The notes beneath the pieces are model-generated. The model was not told the DNA's origin and searched no databases. It saw only the letters and a list, made by a program, of their open reading frames with translations. A program made the position numbers and the translations under genes. A DNA stretch of 47,860 nucleotides. It comes from Desulfobulbaceae bacterium (GTDB lineage: Bacteria; Desulfobacterota; Desulfobulbia; Desulfobulbales; SURF-16). Within the stretch, counting starts at the first letter, position 1; each line of letters starts with the position of its first letter. The stretch lies in contig PKTX01000007.1 of NCBI GenBank assembly GCA_002868945.1, positions 1-47,860 on the forward strand, read 5' to 3'. This document shows positions 43,543 to 47,860 of the stretch, piece by piece.

Positions 43543-45048
43543 TTACTCCAGGCCATATTTTTTTAACCAATTGCTTAAGGTTTGATAGTTAGAAATTCCC
43601 AGCAGTTTAGCTACTTGCGTCTTATTTCCTGATTTCTTCACAAGACCCCTCTTGAGGTAATGAATTGCTACCTGGTCCATTATCTCGGGAAGGTTAATGT
43701 CTTCATCCAAAGACTGGTTGAGGATTTCAGCTTGAGCCTTTTCAGGCCTGGGGATTGGGAGTAGAGCATCTTGAACATCCGCTTCTCCAATTTCTTCGTC
43801 CGCCGACCAAATCATTGCTCTCGTTAAAGTGTTCTGCAACTCTCTAATATTTCCAGGCCAAGAATGTTGAAGGAGAATATTTCTTGCGGAAGCAGAAATT
43901 ATCTTATGCTCGAAGCCTGGCTCCTTGCTGCTTACATCGTTTATCTGGCTCAAAAAACGGTCTATTAACAGGCTGACATCACCCACCCGCTTACGGAGTG
44001 GTGGAAGCTTAAGCACTGCCACCGCTAACCTATAAAAGAGATCTTCGCGGAAAGTGTTGGCCGCAACTTCCTCGATGAGGGTTTTGTTGGTGGCAGCAAT
44101 TACGCGTATGTCTACTTTTATGGGTTTAGTAGCACCGATCCGCTTTACTTCACCCTCCTGTAAAGTGCGTAACAGTTTAACCTGCATATCTTTGGGCAGT
44201 TCGCCAATTTCATCAAGAAACATAGTGCCTTGATCGGCGGTCTCAAAATGGCCAATCCGAACACCTGCAGCACCAGTAAAAGCTCCTTTCTCATAACCAA
44301 ACAATTCTGCTTCAACAAGCTCAGCAGGAATTGCACCACAGTTAATAGTGATGAATGGTTTATCTCGTCGAGGACTGGCTTTGTGTATTGCACGGGCGAA
44401 TAACTCCTTTCCTGTTCCAGATTCTCCCTCTATCAACACAGGGATAGACCTTGGGGCAACTCGTCGGGCCATGAGCACTACTCGTTGCATCACTTCACTG
44501 CGGTGGATAATGTCATCAAATTCGGGTGCTGAGGACGGAAGACCAGCTGCGAGTCGCTTAAGGGTCTGGTCATGTTTCTTGAAAAGGTCAGGGGTATAGT
44601 CCGCTGAAATATCAAAAGGAATTGAAACCGTACGAACACCATGCGCCTTTGAAGACTCAATTAATTCTGCAGGAAAACGGGTTTTGCCTAAAATAATCCA
44701 AACTGCTGACATGGCTGGAGTGCCAGGACTGAGATGAAAGGTCAGCTTGTGTTCTATGGGTAGCGTTGGGATTGTTTCGTCAAGGAGGTCTGTCGTCGCC
44801 TGATGGATGGCGCCAAAATCAGTGGGGCCGGGCAGACGCACATTCTTTAAAATAATTTCACAGTCTGTTTGGTTGGCAAGCCAGTTCTGAAAGATTTCTC
44901 TGTCAGGCGTTGAACAATCGCAAAGGAGATAAATACTTCTATACTCTCGACTCGTAACAGCTTGTGCAATAGGTCCTAGTCCGACAGATTCGCCTTTTGA
45001 CGCTTTGAGGTCAGCAAAGCCGATCCAGCTAAATAAGTAATCGTTCAT
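43543..45048 (-). CDS. Sigma-54 activator with N-terminal CARF-like domain (RtcR-related)
   Basis: 501 residues. The N-terminal 150 are a Rossmann-like domain with FHLSPGTPAMSAVWIILGKT, matching the CARF motif found in RtcR and CRISPR ancillary proteins, preceded by SIYLLCDCSTPD and PTDFGAIHQATTDLL. The AAA+ part shows GESGTGKE, GAFTGA and TMFLDEIGE. The C-terminal Fis HTH reads NKTQVAKLLGISNYQTLSNWLKK. CARF domains bind cyclic oligonucleotides or related RNA-derived ligands, so the protein should turn on a promoter when such a signal appears. The obvious target is the sigma-54-like site immediately downstream that drives the AAA and PLD-like genes. Confidence 0.85.
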   Translation of the reverse strand: MNDYLFSWIGFADLKASKGESVGLGPIAQAVTSREYRSIYLLCDCSTPDREIFQNWLANQTDCEIILKNVRLPGPTDFGAIHQATTDLLDETIPTLPIEHKLTFHLSPGTPAMSAVWIILGKTRFPAELIESSKAHGVRTVSIPFDISADYTPDLFKKHDQTLKRLAAGLPSSAPEFDDIIHRSEVMQRVVLMARRVAPRSIPVLIEGESGTGKELFARAIHKASPRRDKPFITINCGAIPAELVEAELFGYEKGAFTGAAGVRIGHFETADQGTMFLDEIGELPKDMQVKLLRTLQEGEVKRIGATKPIKVDIRVIAATNKTLIEEVAANTFREDLFYRLAVAVLKLPPLRKRVGDVSLLIDRFLSQINDVSSKEPGFEHKIISASARNILLQHSWPGNIRELQNTLTRAMIWSADEEIGEADVQDALLPIPRPEKAQAEILNQSLDEDINLPEIMDQVAIHYLKRGLVKKSGNKTQVAKLLGISNYQTLSNWLKKYGLE

Positions 45049-45146
45049 ACCTAACTATAGGTACAAGTAATTTTGTATAATCGCAAATTATTTCCCGAAT
45101 CAGTGACTGCGGGGTTAGTGCGGGGTCAGGGTCAGGTCTTGAAAAA

Positions 45147-45375
45147 TCAGTTTTTACTCTCGGGGCTTACAACTTTGCTGATCGTAGTGTAATGCAGCCC
45201 TATAACATCGGCTATATCCTTCAGGGTATAGCCGTATTTCAGGTGGGCATCGCGAATCCGTTGATTTCGGACCTCCTTGTCACCCTTGCCCACATGGCTG
45301 AAATACAGCGCCAAGTCCGGTCGGTCCGGATAGCGTTGCGACCTGGGAATCTCGCCGTCTCGCCAAGCAGGCCCC
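45147..45375 (-). pseudogene. C-terminal fragment of a REP-associated (Y1-type) transposase
   Basis: The minus strand reads WRDGEIPRSQRYPDRPDLA, LYFSHVGKGDKEVRNQRI, then RDAHLKYGYTLKDIADVIGLHYTTISKVVSPE and a stop at 45149-45147. This is the typical C-terminal tail, with HTH, of REP-associated tyrosine transposases. An in-frame stop about four codons before the fragment's start, and absence of the catalytic domain, show it is a remnant. GGGGTCAGG-type repeats next to it (45121-45136) fit the element's end. Confidence 0.75.
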
Positions 45376-45440
45376 TAGTAATTGGGGCATATAATGGTTG
45401 GGGTCAGTGCTGAATTAGCTTGTCAAGTGAATGAAACAAA

Positions 45441-45478
45441 AGAAGGGTTGGTGGAAAAAAATCTCCACCAACCCTTCT
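45441..45478 (-). terminator. Terminator following the tRNA fragment
   Basis: AGAAGGGTTGGTGGA (45441-45455) pairs perfectly with TCCACCAACCCTTCT (45464-45478), a 15-bp stem, with T-rich sequence on both sides. On the minus strand it lies 9 bp after the tRNA 3' end, as expected for the original tRNA terminator. Confidence 0.85.
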
Positions 45479-45486
45479 TTTATGAC

Positions 45487-45532
45487 TGGTACCGGAGGTC
45501 GGGATCGAACCGACACGGGGTTGCCCCCGGGG
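45487..45532 (-). tRNA. 3' fragment of a tRNA (probably tRNA-Leu), island attachment site
   Basis: On the minus strand the segment holds CCGGGGGCAACCCCGTG (long variable-arm stem), GTCGGTTCGATCCCGAC (perfect T-arm with TTCGATC loop) and CTCCGGTACCA (acceptor 3' strand with discriminator and CCA). The anticodon and D arms are absent: the sequence 5' of the variable arm is replaced by GGTGTCGGGGGTCAAA-type repeat DNA. The long variable arm suggests Leu (Ser less likely). This is the shape left at the distal end of an island integrated in a tRNA gene, and it keeps the original terminator. Confidence 0.75.
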
Positions 45533-45540
45533 TGGTGTCG

Positions 45541-45590
45541 GGGGTCAAATCTTTATCCTTGACAGTTCGTCTTCTACTCTTGTGTGCAAG
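45541..45590. repeat. 50-bp direct repeat, left copy, flanking the RloA/RloB module
   Basis: This 50-bp stretch begins GGGGTCAAATCTTTATCCTT and ends TTGTGTGCAAG. It recurs at 47811-47860 with a single mismatch (GACAG versus GGCAG). A 21-bp part recurs again at 47779-47799. The repeats are 2270 bp apart and enclose the rloB and rloA genes. Confidence 0.9.
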
Positions 45591-45740
45591 ACCTTCAGCC
45601 CCAGCCCCTTATCTTGCTCAAGCCGTTCAGTTCACGGAACCTCTTTCGTCCCTGACTAGCGGTGCTGTAGTCAACCCCTTGGATATTGCTCATAGTGAAT
45701 TATAAATTCCCATATTTCATTTTGGGAGGTCGAAAGTGAA

Positions 45741-46325
45741 TTATAAAAATTCCTTCACCAGCCGATACACAGTCGAGCCATTGGTATGGGGCCAATCTTC
45801 ACAGGGAGGCACATCCTTCTGTTCAGCATGGTCGATGGCTTTTTCTATGCGTGGCTTTAGCTGTTCAACTTCCACATGGCCCTTCGAAAAGTTGGGCAAA
45901 TAGCGTACGAGTTTTGACCGGCAGTTACTCACACTTGTCACACCGTTGCCGTTTTCAAAATGAAGGAGGAGCCAGTATTCAAAACATGGGTTGCTGACAG
46001 CAAGACTAAACCCCATTTCCTGGCACCTTCTCCATACCGTGTTAAGCACATCTTCACTCCAGGTGTCCCGATCCAGCACCAGCCAGACAGCGTCATTTTT
46101 ACGCAAACCTTCCTTCTGGATAAATTGTTCAGCTTGCTTAAAAACTTTCTGCGGGGCACTATCATGCTTGTTGTCAAGCAGACGAATACGAACCGTAGCA
46201 CGCTTGCCCTGAAACATACTGAAGTAGGCTGGTTCAGTTACAGCACCTTCCGTGGCTATGATATAGAATTTCCGGTAATCACGGACAGGGGGCCTTCGTG
46301 TATAACGGCGTCGCTTTCTAGCCAC
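45741..46325 (-). CDS. rloB: RloB-like protein (TOPRIM-type nuclease candidate)
   Basis: 194 residues. Motifs typical of RloB: basic N-terminus (ARKRRRYTRRPPVR), YIIATEGAVTEPAYF with the conserved glutamates, VWLVLDRDTW with DxD, and SNPCFEYWLLLHF. These suggest a TOPRIM-like nuclease fold. RloB acts with RloA, found next to it, in modules linked to restriction loci and phage defence. The start is GTG overlapping the stop of rloA (TAGTG), so translation is coupled. The pair lies between 50-bp direct repeats. Confidence 0.87.
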   Translation of the reverse strand: MARKRRRYTRRPPVRDYRKFYIIATEGAVTEPAYFSMFQGKRATVRIRLLDNKHDSAPQKVFKQAEQFIQKEGLRKNDAVWLVLDRDTWSEDVLNTVWRRCQEMGFSLAVSNPCFEYWLLLHFENGNGVTSVSNCRSKLVRYLPNFSKGHVEVEQLKPRIEKAIDHAEQKDVPPCEDWPHTNGSTVYRLVKEFL

Positions 46326-47665
46326 TATTCACCCACCTTCTTTTGCTGTTCAGCCTGTTGCCGAAATGGCCCCTTAAACAAAATTCTGGGGACACCGCCA
46401 AGTCTTCCCTGCAAATAGCTTTTGCGGATATCTTTGTCGTTGCGCATATCTTTGTAATCACTAAAGGCAATAAGCTCTGAGCACCCCTGCTGATCGCGCT
46501 CTGCCACCCACATTTCGTCACGACGAAATATCTCCTGATCCATGAGCAGGGCGTCATGGGTGGTAAACAGCAGTTGAGACCTGCTATCTTCACCACACCC
46601 GGCAAGATAACTTTCCAGCAATTGCCTGGTCAAAAGTGTATGTAGGCTTCTGTCCAGCTCGTCTATAATATAAACCTTCCTGACTTCCGGCTGGGCAATA
46701 GTCATAAAAGCAGGAAGGAGGTCTATCATTCGCAAGGTGCCGTCGGATTCATCTTTTAAATCAAATTTGATTTCATTTTGTTGGCTATCCACATGGTAGC
46801 TCACAAGCTTTTTGGCTGAAATCTCACCACCCTTTCGAGAAAGAACAAATCGATCCCCGGCCGGGGCAAGCCTGAGCCGAAGAGTTTTGTTGTCGCCCAA
46901 GTCCTCCTTAATCTTGGCGAGCAGCTCTGGAGGAGCAGGAAGATTGTCAAAGGCAACATCCTCGCCGCCAAGCTTATTCACTCCTGTATCCATACGTTCC
47001 AGTGCATCATTAATAAAATCGTAGAGAGGGCTGTCCTGTTCCAAGAATTGGTCAAAGGGCTCAAAGCGAGAATCTGGAGCAATTGGCACCAAGACATCAC
47101 GAAACCAGAGGTAAAGAGGTTTGAACCTTTCATTCTTCTGGCTAACCGCATTGGTCAGGAAAAGCTGGTTGTCACGAGTGCCCTGAAAAAGAAAACGCAG
47201 AGACTCATCCTTTCGCAAAGACTTTCCAAACGAAATTTCTCCATTTTTCCTGCGGTACAGCTCCTTCTCGGTTGTCTTCAGCACCTCAACCAGCCACTCT
47301 TCCACCACCATTTGCGAGGTAACGGAAAAACCAAACTCGTAGCATTTATCATCCACAAAGAACTCGAAGATAAAAGTGGAAGGTGCTTTCAGACTTTCCC
47401 TGTCAAGCCGGAACGGCTCTATAGGGATTCTCGCATCAGGCTGACTCCCTTGCACAACAACATGACGGGCAAAGTTAAGCGCCTGAAAGAAATTCGTTTT
47501 TCCCGAAGCATTACCTCCATAGATGGCAGCCACAGGCAGAAGACGCATATAGCCCTGAATCTTGGGCACTCTATCACCATGTTGCTTTTCACGACTGGCA
47601 ACCATAGAAAAAGACACCTGGTCTTTGAAGGACAGGTAATTTTCAACGGAGAATGAAATTAACAT
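46325..47665 (-). CDS. rloA: RloA-like AAA15-family ATPase
   Basis: 446 residues from ATG 47665 with GAGG eight bases upstream (a GTG at 47674 is an alternative). The N-terminus MLISFSVENYLSFKD and Walker A AIYGGNASGKTNFF are the AAA15/RloA signature. Walker B is VYIIDELDRSLH and is followed by the H-motif LLFTTHDALLMD. These ATPases resemble SMC/OLD heads and control a nuclease partner, here RloB downstream with overlapping codons. The C-terminus is basic and Gln-rich. The module is probably anti-phage, by family association. Confidence 0.9.
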   Translation of the reverse strand: MLISFSVENYLSFKDQVSFSMVASREKQHGDRVPKIQGYMRLLPVAAIYGGNASGKTNFFQALNFARHVVVQGSQPDARIPIEPFRLDRESLKAPSTFIFEFFVDDKCYEFGFSVTSQMVVEEWLVEVLKTTEKELYRRKNGEISFGKSLRKDESLRFLFQGTRDNQLFLTNAVSQKNERFKPLYLWFRDVLVPIAPDSRFEPFDQFLEQDSPLYDFINDALERMDTGVNKLGGEDVAFDNLPAPPELLAKIKEDLGDNKTLRLRLAPAGDRFVLSRKGGEISAKKLVSYHVDSQQNEIKFDLKDESDGTLRMIDLLPAFMTIAQPEVRKVYIIDELDRSLHTLLTRQLLESYLAGCGEDSRSQLLFTTHDALLMDQEIFRRDEMWVAERDQQGCSELIAFSDYKDMRNDKDIRKSYLQGRLGGVPRILFKGPFRQQAEQQKKVGE

Positions 47666-47778
47666 AATCGCCACCTCGGGAGATTTTTTCTCTTAAAATA
47701 CGTATCAATTACCAATTTTGGTCATTTCACACACAATGTCAAGAGAAAAAAGTGCCGCCAATTAGCTCTGTCGTGTCT

Positions 47779-47860
47779 GGGGTCAAATCTTTATCCTTGC
47801 TGTCGTGTCTGGGGTCAAATCTTTATCCTTGGCAGTTCGTCTTCTACTCTTGTGTGCAAG
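47779..47860. repeat. Direct repeats at the right edge, matching 45541-45590
   Basis: TGTCGTGTCTGGGGTCAAATC and the following TTTATCCTTG occur twice in tandem (about 47769-47799 and 47801-47831), and the second copy extends to the full 50-bp repeat ending at the window edge. The partial plus complete arrangement suggests unequal recombination or a REP-type element array that continues outside the window. Confidence 0.85.

Noticed and set aside
45192-45413. Plus-strand frame of 73 residues
   Set aside because: The opposite strand encodes a recognisable transposase C-terminus, so this frame is its shadow.

Overview
The window reads as a chromosomal segment of an anaerobic Desulfobacterota-type bacterium, probably a sulfate or sulfur reducer. 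Supporting signs are a stand-alone Ni-Fe carbon monoxide dehydrogenase (CooS), rubrerythrin, a seven-haem cytochrome c with a b-type cytochrome, an iron-sulfur flavoprotein, heavy use of sigma-54 activators, and an 'orange protein' type operon (NifX-like protein plus two ferredoxin-containing MinD-type ATPases) known from Desulfovibrio. I cannot assign genus from the sequence alone.

Layout. 1-83: start of an IS3-type transposase running off the left edge. 0.5-5.7 kb: comF, a possible small selenoprotein, mtnA, a serine hydrolase, an MreB-type gene and an AT-rich gap that may be oriC. 5.7-12.1 kb: dnaN, gyrB and gyrA, with a short mobile element inserted exactly at the gyrB stop codon and another at the gyrA stop codon. 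12.3-20 kb: a secreted peptide, rubrerythrin, an M3 peptidase, a triosephosphate isomerase homologue without its catalytic glutamate, cooS, a DMT transporter and a lipoprotein. 20.6-29 kb: a redox locus with two paralogous membrane proteins, a PAS-Fis regulator, a small membrane protein, a seven-haem cytochrome c, cytochrome b and a large sigma-54 activator with four PAS domains of exact 122-residue period, each carrying C-x8-C-x3-C. 29.5-36.3 kb: thioredoxin/Dsb genes, an iron-sulfur flavoprotein, a cupin gene broken by a mobile element, and the ORP/NifX-MinD-MinD operon. 36.3-39.1 kb: SHOCT protein and copper P-type ATPase. 39.4-47.9 kb: lower-GC defence regions: a CARF-domain sigma-54 activator, an AAA/DUF3696 ATPase and a PLD-like protein abutting an ssb remnant; then a tRNA 3' fragment marking an island boundary and an RloA/RloB pair between 50-bp direct repeats.

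Main discovery. Four transcription units (21507; 23318-24040; 24589-26334; 34042-36273) share one promoter architecture: two palindromes of form TTGCA-N4-TGCAA with starts 32-33 bp apart, followed 79-81 bp later by a -24/-12 (GG-N10-GC or GT) sigma-54 promoter. A fifth pair lies just upstream of the four-PAS activator gene. This defines, from sequence alone, an OrpR-like redox regulon that joins the ORP operon to a membrane cytochrome module. A PAS-Fis protein with the same cysteine motif but no AAA+ domain sits inside the locus and could antagonise the activator.

The intergenic regions also carry at least four families of short inverted-repeat elements (about 110-270 bp), several with clear target duplications, nested in each other and sharing internal modules.
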